The notes under the pieces were generated by a model. It made no database searches and was not told where the DNA came from. It saw nothing but the letters and a program-made list of their open reading frames with translations. Below are positions 27,583-36,583 of a stretch of 64,000 nucleotides of DNA, in pieces. Both the position numbers and the translations under genes were made by a program. Source of the stretch: Mediterranea massiliensis (lineage in GTDB: Bacteria; Bacteroidota; Bacteroidia; Bacteroidales; Bacteroidaceae); the NCBI GenBank assembly GCA_015060695.1, contig SUYA01000002.1, positions 1 to 64,000 on the forward strand, in the 5' to 3' direction. Within the stretch, counting starts at the first letter, position 1. Each line of letters starts with the position of its first letter.

Positions 27583-28143
27583 ATGAAAAAAGAAAGTCAA
27601 GTCATCTTCAATCGCAACGTAATAGAGTTTGTTACCGTTGCTGCTGAATTCTGCAAATTCATGGAACAATCCGAAGGAAGCGAACGAAAGACATTTATAG
27701 ATACATCATTAAAAATATTACCCCTACTCTACCTGAAAGCATCCATGCTACCATCGTGTGAAACGATTGGTGACGAAGCACTTGAAACCTACGTTACAGA
27801 AGAGACTTATGAAATATTACGTATGAACCTATCGGGTATTCTTGCCGACAAAGACGACTACCTCGACGTCTTCGTATCGGATATGAAATACAGTGACCAG
27901 CCCATCATCAAATATATTTCTGAAGATTTGGCTGACATTTATCAAGACATACGCGACTTTATTTTCATCTTCCAATTAGGCTTAAATGAAACCATGAATG
28001 ATGCCTTGGCTATTTGTCAAAAGAACTTTGCCCACTATTGGGGACAAAAACTGGTAAATACCCTCCGAGCATTGCATGAAGCCAAATATGCACTTGCCGA
28101 AGAAGACGAAGAAGATGATGAAGATTGCCATTGTCACGAATAA
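27583..28143 (+). CDS. DUF5063 family protein
   Basis: 186 aa, soluble and mainly helical, with LKILPLLYLKASMLPSCE near residue 45 and a very acidic tail ending in EEDDEDCHCHE, which could bind metal through Cys and His. This matches the DUF5063 family of Bacteroidetes. It is followed 19 bp later by a 3'-5' exonuclease gene and then an rRNA methyltransferase gene, so it may belong to an RNA-processing operon. No function is established. Confidence 0.8.
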   Translation: MKKESQVIFNRNVIEFVTVAAEFCKFMEQSEGSERKTFIDTSLKILPLLYLKASMLPSCETIGDEALETYVTEETYEILRMNLSGILADKDDYLDVFVSDMKYSDQPIIKYISEDLADIYQDIRDFIFIFQLGLNETMNDALAICQKNFAHYWGQKLVNTLRALHEAKYALAEEDEEDDEDCHCHE

Positions 28144-28162
28144 ATTCAAGGAGAGATATACA

Positions 28163-28771
28163 ATGCTTATCCATAGAACCGTCAGCAAAGAAGAAATACA
28201 GGAAATGCCAAAAGCCTCTTTCCCAGGAGAAATACATGTCATCAGCACCATCGAAGAAGCCGAAAAGGCTATTCAATACCTTGAACAATATACGCTGCTT
28301 GGCATTGATAGTGAAACTCGCCCTGCCTTCAACAAAGGACAAATACACAAAGTAGCCCTGCTACAAATATCCTCCCAAACACATTGTTTCTTATTCCGCC
28401 TAAACTTAATAGGATTGCCCCAGCCACTCATAGCATTGCTCGAAAACCCACGTATAACAAAAGTAGGGCTATCACTGAAAGATGATTTCATGATGCTACA
28501 CAAGCGCGCCTCTTTCCAACCACAATCCGTAGTTGAACTACAAGAATTTGTACGCCCTTTTGGCATCAACGAAATGAGTCTCCAAAAAATATTCGCCATA
28601 CTCTTTGGAGAAAAAATATCTAAATCACAACAGCTATCAAATTGGGAGAGTCCTATACTAAGTAGCGCCCAACAGAATTATGCCGCCACCGATGCCTGGG
28701 CATGCCTACACATCTATCAATTATTACAGGAATTGAAAGAAAACGGTAATTTTGAAATTGAACAGCCATAA
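28163..28771 (+). CDS. RNase D-like 3'-5' exonuclease (DEDDy)
   Basis: 202 aa. The ATG at 28163 is preceded by AAGGAG; a longer frame from 28076 would overlap the DUF5063 gene. Exo motif I is LLGIDSETRP, motif II is around VGLSLKDDF, and motif III is YAATDAWACLHIY with the Tyr and Asp of the DEDDy class. There is no HRDC domain. Such proteins trim RNA or DNA 3' ends; the substrate is not known. Middle gene of the DUF5063-exonuclease-methyltransferase operon. Confidence 0.85.
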   Translation: MLIHRTVSKEEIQEMPKASFPGEIHVISTIEEAEKAIQYLEQYTLLGIDSETRPAFNKGQIHKVALLQISSQTHCFLFRLNLIGLPQPLIALLENPRITKVGLSLKDDFMMLHKRASFQPQSVVELQEFVRPFGINEMSLQKIFAILFGEKISKSQQLSNWESPILSSAQQNYAATDAWACLHIYQLLQELKENGNFEIEQP

Positions 28772-28801
28772 TGAATCAACCCTAAAACACCATAAACAAC
28801 A

Positions 28802-29983
28802 ATGTATAAAGTCTATTTAAAACCTGGTAAAGAGGAATCTTTGAAACGATTTCACCCATGGGTCTTTTCAGGAGCCATAGCACGTCTTGATGGAGAACCT
28901 CAAGAAGGCGAAGTAGTGGATATATATACTTCTAAAAAAGAATTTATAGCCAAAGGACATTTCCAAATAGGTAGTATTGCAGTACGCATCCTAAGCTTCA
29001 AACAAGACGAATGTATAAATACCGAATTTTGGAAAGAGAAATTACAAATAGCCTACGACATGCGACGCAGTATCGGAGTAGCCGAAAACCCAACCAACAA
29101 CACTTACCGATTAGTACATGGCGAAGGAGATAATCTGCCCGGTTTAGTCATCGATATCTATGCCCGTACAGCCGTCATGCAAGCCCACTCTGCCGGCATG
29201 CACATCGACCGTATGAGTATAGCCGATGCCTTAGCAGAAGTAATGAAAGGAAAAATAGACAATATCTACTACAAATCAGAAACAACCCTGCCTTATAAAG
29301 CCGATTTAGGACCAGAGAACGGTTTCTTAAAAGGTGAAAGCAACGAAAATATAGCCACCGAATATGGCCTTCGATTCCATATTGATTGGCTGAAAGGACA
29401 AAAGACCGGTTTTTTTGTTGACCAACGAGAAAATCGTTCATTACTTGAACGCTATGCGCATGGTCGTTCGGTACTCAACATGTTCTGCTATACCGGAGGA
29501 TTCTCGGTATATGCCATGCGTGGAAATGCCAAATTAGTACACTCCGTTGATAGTTCAGCTAAAGCCATCGACTTGACCGACAAAAACATCGAACTTAACT
29601 TCCCCGGAGACACACGCCACTCATCCTATGCCGAAGATGCGTTCAAGTTCCTCGACCGTATGGGAGATCAATACGACTTAATCATTCTCGACCCTCCGGC
29701 TTTTGCCAAACACCGCGATGCCCTTCGCAATGCCTTACAAGGTTATCGCAAACTCAATGTCAAAGCTTTTGAAAAGATAAAGCCAGGAGGCATCTTGTTC
29801 ACATTCTCTTGCTCACAAGCCGTCAGCAAAGAGAATTTCCGTACTGCCGTATTCACAGCTGCAGCCATGGCCGGACGTAGCGTACGCATCTTACACCAAC
29901 TAACACAACCTGCCGACCATCCCGTCAGCATTTACCATCCTGAGGGTGAATATTTGAAAGGATTGGTGCTATATGTAGAATAA
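28802..29983 (+). CDS. Class I rRNA (cytosine-C5) methyltransferase, RlmI-like
   Basis: 393 aa. The N-terminal 80 residues form a PUA-type RNA-binding domain (HPWVFSGAIARLDG, AVRILSF). The centre has FVDQRENRSLL and the SAM-binding SVLNMFCYTGGFSVYA; the catalytic region has LIILDPPAFAK and FTFSCSQAVS. RlmI of E. coli makes m5C1962 in 23S rRNA; this protein is of the same type and length. Confidence 0.87.
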   Translation: MYKVYLKPGKEESLKRFHPWVFSGAIARLDGEPQEGEVVDIYTSKKEFIAKGHFQIGSIAVRILSFKQDECINTEFWKEKLQIAYDMRRSIGVAENPTNNTYRLVHGEGDNLPGLVIDIYARTAVMQAHSAGMHIDRMSIADALAEVMKGKIDNIYYKSETTLPYKADLGPENGFLKGESNENIATEYGLRFHIDWLKGQKTGFFVDQRENRSLLERYAHGRSVLNMFCYTGGFSVYAMRGNAKLVHSVDSSAKAIDLTDKNIELNFPGDTRHSSYAEDAFKFLDRMGDQYDLIILDPPAFAKHRDALRNALQGYRKLNVKAFEKIKPGGILFTFSCSQAVSKENFRTAVFTAAAMAGRSVRILHQLTQPADHPVSIYHPEGEYLKGLVLYVE

Positions 29984-30097
29984 ATAAACATGAAGAAAAA
30001 GAACAATTTTATAGTCTAAATGAGAATATATTATTAAAAAAAGTTAATTTTAAATAGATTTATTGCCATAAAACTATGTTGCAAAACATAAAACATT

Positions 30098-30181
30098 TAC
30101 CTTTGCACTGTGTTTTTCATGGTATTAGATTTAAGGTTAATGAAGATTGGGTGTCTGGGATAGATACCCTTTCTTTTTTTA
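30098..30181 (+). ncRNA. Candidate small RNA with promoter and terminator
   Basis: TACCTTTG at 30098-30105 predicts a start near 30112. The transcript would run through TTTTTCATGGTATTAGATTT and TAAGGTTAATGAAGATT, then a hairpin GGGTGTCT (30149-30156) / AGATACCC (30162-30169), and end in a T tract at 30170-30181, about 70 nt in all. The core phrase recalls a multi-copy Bacteroides non-coding RNA, perhaps the Bacteroidales-1 Rfam family, but I name it from memory and cannot confirm. The interval 29984-30272 has no protein gene. Confidence 0.55.
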
Positions 30182-30238
30182 TCCCCCTTAAATCATTATA
30201 ATCCCTCTCGTTTTGCAATATATTTCACAAGAATACAC

Positions 30239-30246
30239 TATATTTG
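30239..30246 (+). promoter_or_regulatory. -7 box of the nucleoside-permease-like gene
   Basis: TATATTTG. It shows that the start must be the ATG at 30273 rather than any codon before 30246. Confidence 0.6.
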
Positions 30247-30272
30247 CAGTTTACAATCAATTTGAATCAACC

Positions 30273-31529
30273 ATGATATTACGCTTAATCATTCTAAGTT
30301 TCCTACAATTTGCCGTATGGGGCACTTATCTCACCTCTATGGGCAGCTATTTGGTTAACATTGGATTGGCCGACAAGATTGGTCTCTTCTATGCTATGCA
30401 AGGAGTTGTTAGCCTCTTCATGCCTGCTCTGATGGGCATCATTGCCGATCGTTGGATACCAGCCCAAAGATTGTTAAGCATATGTCATCTGTTGGCCTCC
30501 TTATTTATGGGATTGGCTGGATACTATGGAATGACTGCCGGTAACAATCTTGAGTTTGGTAGTCTATTCTTCTATTATTCATTAGGCATTGCTTTTTATA
30601 TGCCTACATTAGCATTATCCAACTCTGTATCATACAATGCATTAGACAATTCTGGACTTGATGCCATAGCCCACTTCCCACGTATTCGTCTATTCGGCAC
30701 CATTGGTTTTATATGCTCCATGTGGATAGTCGATTTGTGTGGACTACAAGACAATTATGGCCAATTTTTAGCATACGCAGCCATAGGTATTGTATGCAGC
30801 CTTTATGCACTGACTCTGCCTTCATGCCCAATCAACACTGAAAAGCATCAGAAAAGCCTCTATGAAGCGTTAGGATTACACACATTTGTATTGTTCAAGC
30901 AGAGGCGATTGGCCGTATTCTTTATTTTCTCCATCCTATTGGGGGTATCCCTACAGATTACCAATGGATTTGCCAATCCCTATATCAGTAGTTTTGCAAG
31001 CCTGCCTCAATATGCCAATACATTTGGTGTTCAGCATGCCAATATCTTGATTTCCCTTTCTCAAGCCTCCGAAGCATTTTGCATTCTACTCATCCCATTC
31101 TGCCTAAAGCGATGGGGCATCAAACGTGTCATCATATTGGCCATGTTAGCATGGTCCTTACGCTTTGCTCTTTTTGGCATTGGTAATCCTGGCAATGGGG
31201 TATGGATGTTCATCCTTTCCATGATAGTCTATGGAATTGCTTTTGACTTCTTCAACATATCTGGCTCGTTGTTTGTCGATAGAGAAGCTAACAAACATAT
31301 CCGTTCAGGGGCACAAGGGCTCTTTTTCATGATGACAAATGGATTTGGAGCAACTTTAGGCAACTTAGGAGCACAAGCCATCGTCAGCCATTTTGTCGAT
31401 TTCAATAGTAAAGAACCACAAATAGTCGGTTGGCAATCAGCTTGGCTTGTTTTTGCATCCTATGCATTGTTTGTAGCTATCGCTTTTGCCCTTATTTTCA
31501 AAAATAAAGAAACCAACAATAACCATTAA
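30273..31529 (+). CDS. NupG-like nucleoside:H+ symporter (MFS)
   Basis: 418 aa, the same length as E. coli NupG, with about 12 membrane helices. The N terminus RLIILSFLQFAVWGTYLTS and the helix 2 region GVVSLFMPALMGIIADRW are typical of this MFS branch. It probably imports nucleosides with protons across the inner membrane. It ends 11 bp before rsmE and may be co-transcribed with it. Substrate range is inferred from the family only. Confidence 0.82.
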   Translation: MILRLIILSFLQFAVWGTYLTSMGSYLVNIGLADKIGLFYAMQGVVSLFMPALMGIIADRWIPAQRLLSICHLLASLFMGLAGYYGMTAGNNLEFGSLFFYYSLGIAFYMPTLALSNSVSYNALDNSGLDAIAHFPRIRLFGTIGFICSMWIVDLCGLQDNYGQFLAYAAIGIVCSLYALTLPSCPINTEKHQKSLYEALGLHTFVLFKQRRLAVFFIFSILLGVSLQITNGFANPYISSFASLPQYANTFGVQHANILISLSQASEAFCILLIPFCLKRWGIKRVIILAMLAWSLRFALFGIGNPGNGVWMFILSMIVYGIAFDFFNISGSLFVDREANKHIRSGAQGLFFMMTNGFGATLGNLGAQAIVSHFVDFNSKEPQIVGWQSAWLVFASYALFVAIAFALIFKNKETNNNH

Positions 31530-31540
31530 CCCTACAAGAT

Positions 31541-32242
31541 ATGCATCTGTTCTATACCCCCGATATATTGTCACGCCTCGAATTGCCCGAAGAAGAGGCT
31601 GCACATGCTATTCGTGTCCTCCGTCTGCAACCGGGTGATGAGATTACCCTTACCGATGGGAAAGGTCATTTCTACCGTGCCGAAATAACCACAGCCACCA
31701 ACAAACGTTGCTTGGTCAATATCTTGGAAAAGACCTTCCAACCACCATTGTGGCAAGCCCACCTTCATTTAGCCATGGCACCTACCAAGAATATGGATCG
31801 CATAGAATGGTTTGCCGAGAAAGCCACCGAAATAGGATTCGACGAACTAACCTTTCTAAATTGTCGCTATTCCGAACGGAAAATCATCAAAAACGAACGC
31901 ATCGGCAAGATTTTAATATCTGCCATGAAGCAATCACTTAAAGCTCGTTTGCCTCGACTCAATGAAATGAGCGATTTCCAAAAATTCATCACCAAACCGT
32001 TCAACGGACAGAAATTCATAGCCCATTGCAACGAGGGCGAAAAGATACTGCTTAAAGATGCACTCCAAAAAGGAGAAGATGCATTAGTAATGATTGGTCC
32101 TGAAGGTGATTTCAGTGAAGAAGAGGTACAACAAGCCATCAAAGAAGGCTTTCAACCCATCAGTTTAGGCCAATCACGCCTTCGTACCGAAACAGCAGCT
32201 TTAGTCAGTGTACATTTAATGAATTTAGTCAATCAACTATAA
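31541..32242 (+). CDS. rsmE: 16S rRNA (uracil-1498-N3)-methyltransferase
   Basis: 233 aa. An N-terminal PUA-like domain (EAAHAIRVLRLQPGDEI) is followed by a SPOUT knot methyltransferase domain with MIGPEGDFSEEEV and LGQSRLRTETAA, both diagnostic. It methylates U1498 of 16S rRNA. The lipoprotein gene starts 6 bp later, suggesting an operon. Confidence 0.93.
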   Translation: MHLFYTPDILSRLELPEEEAAHAIRVLRLQPGDEITLTDGKGHFYRAEITTATNKRCLVNILEKTFQPPLWQAHLHLAMAPTKNMDRIEWFAEKATEIGFDELTFLNCRYSERKIIKNERIGKILISAMKQSLKARLPRLNEMSDFQKFITKPFNGQKFIAHCNEGEKILLKDALQKGEDALVMIGPEGDFSEEEVQQAIKEGFQPISLGQSRLRTETAALVSVHLMNLVNQL

Positions 32243-32248
32243 CTCTAT

Positions 32249-33307
32249 ATGAAAACAATCATCTCTATTCTAACAGTTCTCATTCTATTCACTTCTTGTC
32301 AAAAAGAGGTAGCAAAAAGTATCTATACCGATGTCATCCCAGCAAATGCCCAAGAAGTGATGATTTTCGACATACAAACCTTAACACAAAAAGCCGGATT
32401 AGGCAATCCGTCAGGCCTTATCAACCTCTTTATGGAACAAAGCCAACTAAACATAAGCGAACAGATTGGAAGTATCGTCAGCAACTGGGTAGAAAGTGGC
32501 ATTGATTTGAACCTGCCTGTCTATCTTTTCAAGGCTCCCTCACTTCACACTTCAGCCATCACCTTGAAAGTAAGCAATTTTACAAAATTAGATTTACTAT
32601 TGAATTTAGCCGCCAAAGCCGGTTTATGTAGCACTCCTACCCAAAATGGTAATCACTTCCGTTCCACATTAAAAGAGTTTCCCCTGCAATTGGCTTATAA
32701 CGATGGTACTCTATTACTCATTTATCACGAAAAAATTACCGAATTACAAAAATTATCTCCCGCCATCGACGAATTAATGCAACAAACAACGGCACAAAGC
32801 CTATCAAACAGCGATGTATTCAAACAAATCAGCAACCTAAAAGGTGACATCCGCCTAATAACCATCCCCGATAACTTACCCATAGAAATCAGAGGCACAT
32901 TCAGTCTGCAACAAAACACACAATTGGTCGGTGCAGCCTTTTTCGATCGCGGACAACTGAAAGCCTTATTGAAACGTTCCGACTTCAACGGAGAAGTGTA
33001 TATCAGCAGCACTCCTACCCGTCCACAAAGTTCCAACCAGCTACAAAGTGCCTTATATGGCATTATGCGTGGCCGCCCCTTTCATTTAGAATTATATCAA
33101 AATGAATTAATGACAGTAAGCAACCTACACATCCGAAAAGAATTCTCACCTAACGATCCGGAGGTGTTACAGCAACTACAACTCATTTCGAAAATAGACA
33201 AACTGACTCTGCAAGGAGACAACAACTTGTTGGTTTTGACAGTTGATTTAGCTAACAAGCACCGCAATGCTCTACAGGATATCGTTGAGTGGATGATAAA
33301 CAAATAA
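32249..33307 (+). CDS. Lipoprotein of unknown function (DUF4836-like)
   Basis: 352 aa with a lipoprotein signal ending in LILFTSC (Cys18). The mature part is a mix of strands and helices with repeated phrases such as ITLKVSNFTKLDLLL and the DLANKH-containing end; its overall look recalls DUF4836 proteins of Bacteroidetes, though it is shorter. Only 6 bp separate it from rsmE. No catalytic motif recognised. Confidence 0.7.
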   Translation: MKTIISILTVLILFTSCQKEVAKSIYTDVIPANAQEVMIFDIQTLTQKAGLGNPSGLINLFMEQSQLNISEQIGSIVSNWVESGIDLNLPVYLFKAPSLHTSAITLKVSNFTKLDLLLNLAAKAGLCSTPTQNGNHFRSTLKEFPLQLAYNDGTLLLIYHEKITELQKLSPAIDELMQQTTAQSLSNSDVFKQISNLKGDIRLITIPDNLPIEIRGTFSLQQNTQLVGAAFFDRGQLKALLKRSDFNGEVYISSTPTRPQSSNQLQSALYGIMRGRPFHLELYQNELMTVSNLHIRKEFSPNDPEVLQQLQLISKIDKLTLQGDNNLLVLTVDLANKHRNALQDIVEWMINK

Positions 33308-33335
33308 CATCTATTAAAAGCCAAAAATAAAATTG

Positions 33336-33343
33336 TATCTTCG
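33336..33343 (+). promoter_or_regulatory. -7-like box before the PqqD operon
   Basis: TATCTTCG differs from TATCTTTG at one position, 20 bp before the ATG at 33364. It suggests that the operon has its own, weaker promoter. Confidence 0.4.
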
Positions 33344-33363
33344 CATAAAAAAATAAAAAAGTC

Positions 33364-33630
33364 ATGAGAATAAAACCGAATTACAAAATCAGAAATATAG
33401 CCGGCGAAGCCTTAGTCATCAGTCAAGGAAATAGTGGTGCCGATATGACCAAAGTAATTTCACTGAACGAATCGGCTGTAAAGCTATGGAATGCATTGGT
33501 CGGACGCGAATTCACTGAAGCCGATGCAGCCCAGGTATTGACCGAATTATATGGTATAGACAAGGAACGTGCCCTTACCGATGCCACTCTTTGGATTGAG
33601 CGACTGCAAAGTTGTCATGTAATTGTATAA
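33364..33630 (+). CDS. PqqD-family protein (RiPP recognition element type)
   Basis: 88 aa. The pattern VISLNESAVKLWNALVGREF followed by TEADAAQVLTELYGID and a closing helix is the PqqD winged-helix fold. PqqD-like proteins bind the leader of a peptide precursor and present it to a modifying enzyme; in lasso-peptide clusters this role is that of B1. First gene of a four-gene operon with an ABC exporter, an HPr-kinase-like protein and an S26-type peptidase. No precursor peptide gene was seen next to it, so its partner is unknown. Confidence 0.85.
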   Translation: MRIKPNYKIRNIAGEALVISQGNSGADMTKVISLNESAVKLWNALVGREFTEADAAQVLTELYGIDKERALTDATLWIERLQSCHVIV

Positions 33631-33657
33631 CCCCTCTTCGGCCACACCACAAAAAAT

Positions 33658-35280
33658 ATGCTAAAACGGATTTTCCGATTATTATCACCCACGGAGAAGC
33701 GTCGGGGAGGTTGGATAGCCCTCTCTGTATTGCTTCGGGCCATATTGGACTTTGCCGGAGTGGCAGCACTGATACCCATTCTGATTCTGCTATTCAACCA
33801 AAATCCCGACCGCATGCAGGCCATGTTGCTTTGCGGCGCAGTATTGGTTTTCATATTACTGAAAAATGGATTTGTCATGCTGCTGGCTCGCTTCCAAAGC
33901 CGTTTCCTATTGGAACTTTATCGCAACTTCAGCCGCCGAATGTTCATCAATTACTATCATCGGGGCTTGTTGTTCCTAAAGAGTAAAAGCAGTGTACAGT
34001 TGGGGCATGAAGTCAATTTCGTCTGTTACGCTTTCAGTTTAGGCATCCTATCACCCCTTTTTCGTCTGGTGGGCGAAACTTTGTTGTTACTCATGATGGT
34101 ATCTGCACTCATCATCTGGGAACCGTTGTCTGGACTATTGCTATGTTTAGGATTTCTACCATTAGTCATTTTCTATATTGGTGTGGCTCGCAAACGCTTA
34201 CGCCGCTATGGAGCAGAAGAACTGGAGGCACGCCGTCAACAAAGCCGCACAGTAGTAGAGGCATTCCGTGGATATAGCGAATTGGAAATTAGCCAAGCTT
34301 TTACTCACTCTCTCGCCTCATTCGACAACGGTCTGCTACAGATAAACCACAACAGGCTACGCATGGAAACATTGCAATTACTCCCCACCTGCCTATCCGA
34401 AATAGCCATCATCGTAGGACTGGCTCTATTAATGCTGACAAGCGACGGCAACTTGGGTGTCATGAGTGGTGTATTCGCCGTAGCTGCATATCGAATGATT
34501 CCTGCCGTCAGAGGCATCTTAAATAGTTGGGCTTCCTTACAAAATGCGGCTTATAGCATAAAAGTAGTGGCCGATGGCATCGAAGACAATAGCAAACAAC
34601 CAGAGACCGACGAAGCAGCTTCTTTCAGCTTCAAGGAGAAAATAGAAATCAAGCAATTAGGGTTTACTTACCCCGACGGCACACATGTATTTAGCAACCT
34701 CTCTATAGAAATCAAGCAAGGCGAACGAGTTGGTGTAAAGGGCATAAGCGGTTCGGGAAAATCCACCTTATTCAATCTATTATTAGGTTTTTATCCACCC
34801 ACCGAAGGTAAAGTATTGATTGACGGACGTCTTTTGACTACCAGCAACCGAAGCAAATGGCACAAGTTAGTGGGATATGTACCGCAGGAAATTTTCATTA
34901 TGCAGGGCACACTGGCCGAGAACATCGCCATGGGGCAAAAGATAGACTCATCGAAATTGCATGAAGTGTTGCAACAAGTACAACTGACCGACTGGGTAAA
35001 GAGTCTGCCTTTGGGCATAGAAACCTCATTGGGCGAATATGGCAATCGCCTATCCGGTGGACAAAAACAACGCATAGGCATTGCAAGAGCTTTATACAAA
35101 AATGCGGAGATACTGTTTTTCGATGAAGCCACTTCTGCATTAGACAACCACACCGAACAGGAGATAAACATAGCTCTACAACAACTTTCCGAACAACACC
35201 GTGAACTAACCCTCATCATTATTGCCCACCGGGAAAGTTCCTTAAAGTTCTGTAACAAGATAATAGAAATAAACCCATGA
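33658..35280 (+). CDS. ABC exporter (fused membrane and ATPase domains)
   Basis: 540 aa. Six membrane helices lie within about residues 15-300. The ATPase domain has Walker A GISGSGKS from 362, signature LSGGQ at 465-469, Walker B region EILFFDEATSALD and the His switch IIAHRE. There is no N-terminal C39 peptidase domain, so any leader cleavage must be done by another protein, for which the S26-type peptidase of this operon is a candidate. Its stop overlaps the next start (ATGA at 35277-35280), a sign of translational coupling. The cargo may be a peptide or a lipid-linked product. Confidence 0.87.
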   Translation: MLKRIFRLLSPTEKRRGGWIALSVLLRAILDFAGVAALIPILILLFNQNPDRMQAMLLCGAVLVFILLKNGFVMLLARFQSRFLLELYRNFSRRMFINYYHRGLLFLKSKSSVQLGHEVNFVCYAFSLGILSPLFRLVGETLLLLMMVSALIIWEPLSGLLLCLGFLPLVIFYIGVARKRLRRYGAEELEARRQQSRTVVEAFRGYSELEISQAFTHSLASFDNGLLQINHNRLRMETLQLLPTCLSEIAIIVGLALLMLTSDGNLGVMSGVFAVAAYRMIPAVRGILNSWASLQNAAYSIKVVADGIEDNSKQPETDEAASFSFKEKIEIKQLGFTYPDGTHVFSNLSIEIKQGERVGVKGISGSGKSTLFNLLLGFYPPTEGKVLIDGRLLTTSNRSKWHKLVGYVPQEIFIMQGTLAENIAMGQKIDSSKLHEVLQQVQLTDWVKSLPLGIETSLGEYGNRLSGGQKQRIGIARALYKNAEILFFDEATSALDNHTEQEINIALQQLSEQHRELTLIIIAHRESSLKFCNKIIEINP

Positions 35281-36137
35281 AAGAGTATCTGATAGCCCAA
35301 CATCGCATCCGACTGAACGGTAATGCCATGTGGCAAGAAACCGTAGCATCTTTAGACGGATTTGCAACCTTTGAAACCGCTATAGCAGGCGAAAGCCTGG
35401 CTACTTTCGAAGAGTGCCCCCACAATGCACCTTCTATGATAGAATGTCAATACCAAACCTGTGCCAACGGAGTAAACAACCGATTCGGGCGATACAACGA
35501 AGGTCATATATTCTGCATGGAACACGAAAACGGAGAACAACTGACACTGTGGAAGCCAAACGGAAAGCAACAAGTATGGTTTCACGGCAGTAGAATGCCC
35601 CAACTGCTGAAGTTTGGTTTGTGGATAGCCTACGGATTGGTAACCTTATCCCATAACACCGTAGCCATCCACTCCAGCGTCATCGTTTCCCAAGAAAAGG
35701 CTGTAATATTCTTGGGCGAAAGCGGAACCGGAAAGAGTACCCACACTCGCCTGTGGCGAGAACACATACAAGGTGCTACATTGTTAAACGACGACAGCCC
35801 CATTGTGCGTATCATTGATGGAGAAGCCAGGGTATTCGGCAGTCCGTGGAGCGGAAAAACTCCCTGCTACAAACAAGCAAATTATCCATTAGCCGGCTGT
35901 GTACGTTTATCGCAAGCCCCTTATAACGAAATAAGACGCCTTCCCATTCCACAGGCCTATGCCGCTATCCACCCCTCATGTCCGCCCGATTTTGCCTACG
36001 ACGATACGCTATACGACCACATCGGTAACTTCATCGGAGAATTACTCAACCAAACACCCGTCTTCCATTTAGCCTGCCTTCCCAATGCCGAAGCTGCCCA
36101 TCTATCCTACAAGCATACCCTAAACAGCCCTCTATGA
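35277..36137 (+). CDS. HPr kinase/phosphorylase-like protein (possible peptide kinase)
   Basis: 286 aa. The C-terminal half has the HprK fold pattern: Walker A GESGTGKS at 147-154 and the acidic pair Asp172-Asp173 in LLNDDSPIVR, followed by a FGSPWSGKTPC segment. The N-terminal half has no recognised domain. True HprK of PTS systems carries other signature residues; proteins like this are known as tailoring kinases in some lasso-peptide clusters, where they phosphorylate a C-terminal serine. It overlaps both neighbours by 4 bp (ATGA), so the operon is tightly coupled. Peptide kinase activity is inference. Confidence 0.8.
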   Translation: MKEYLIAQHRIRLNGNAMWQETVASLDGFATFETAIAGESLATFEECPHNAPSMIECQYQTCANGVNNRFGRYNEGHIFCMEHENGEQLTLWKPNGKQQVWFHGSRMPQLLKFGLWIAYGLVTLSHNTVAIHSSVIVSQEKAVIFLGESGTGKSTHTRLWREHIQGATLLNDDSPIVRIIDGEARVFGSPWSGKTPCYKQANYPLAGCVRLSQAPYNEIRRLPIPQAYAAIHPSCPPDFAYDDTLYDHIGNFIGELLNQTPVFHLACLPNAEAAHLSYKHTLNSPL

Positions 36138-36583
36138 GAAAGATTACCCTACCTAACAGTTTTCTGGCCGAAGCTGCCGAAATGTTGCGCAACGGACAAA
36201 CGGTCCGCCTCCACATCGATGGAGCAAGCATGTACCCCTTCATACGGGGTGGAAAAGATGAAGTAGAATTACTTCCCCATCAAGGAACTACACCGTTAAC
36301 ACCTTGGTGTTGTGCTTTCTACTGTTGGGAAGGGCAATACATGATTCACCGCTACATAGGTAAGTATGAAGAAACATGCCTAATGATGGGCGACGGCAAT
36401 CTGGCTCGCATCGAACAAGTACCGATTAGCGAAGTGATAGGAATCCTAAGCACCATCTACCACCCCGACGGGAGCAAACAAGATTGCCTCGATTCCCGTT
36501 GGCTGAAGCGTGGCCATTTATGGTACCGATTACGTCACATCCGCCGATTTCTGATTCCCCTCCTTAAGAAAACCATCGGTTAA
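36134..36583 (+). CDS. S24/S26-type peptidase, Ser-His form
   Basis: 149 aa. HIDGASMYPFI contains the catalytic Ser32, as in the S26 G-x-SM-P motif. At the place of the general-base Lys the sequence reads MIHRYIG, giving His72, as in archaeal and ER-type signal peptidases; MGDGN is the third conserved box. No N-terminal membrane anchor is present, so it is probably cytoplasmic or peripheral. It may remove the leader of the cargo of this operon. Its 3' end overlaps the convergent nucleotidyltransferase gene by 20 bp. Confidence 0.78.
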   Translation: MRKITLPNSFLAEAAEMLRNGQTVRLHIDGASMYPFIRGGKDEVELLPHQGTTPLTPWCCAFYCWEGQYMIHRYIGKYEETCLMMGDGNLARIEQVPISEVIGILSTIYHPDGSKQDCLDSRWLKRGHLWYRLRHIRRFLIPLLKKTIG

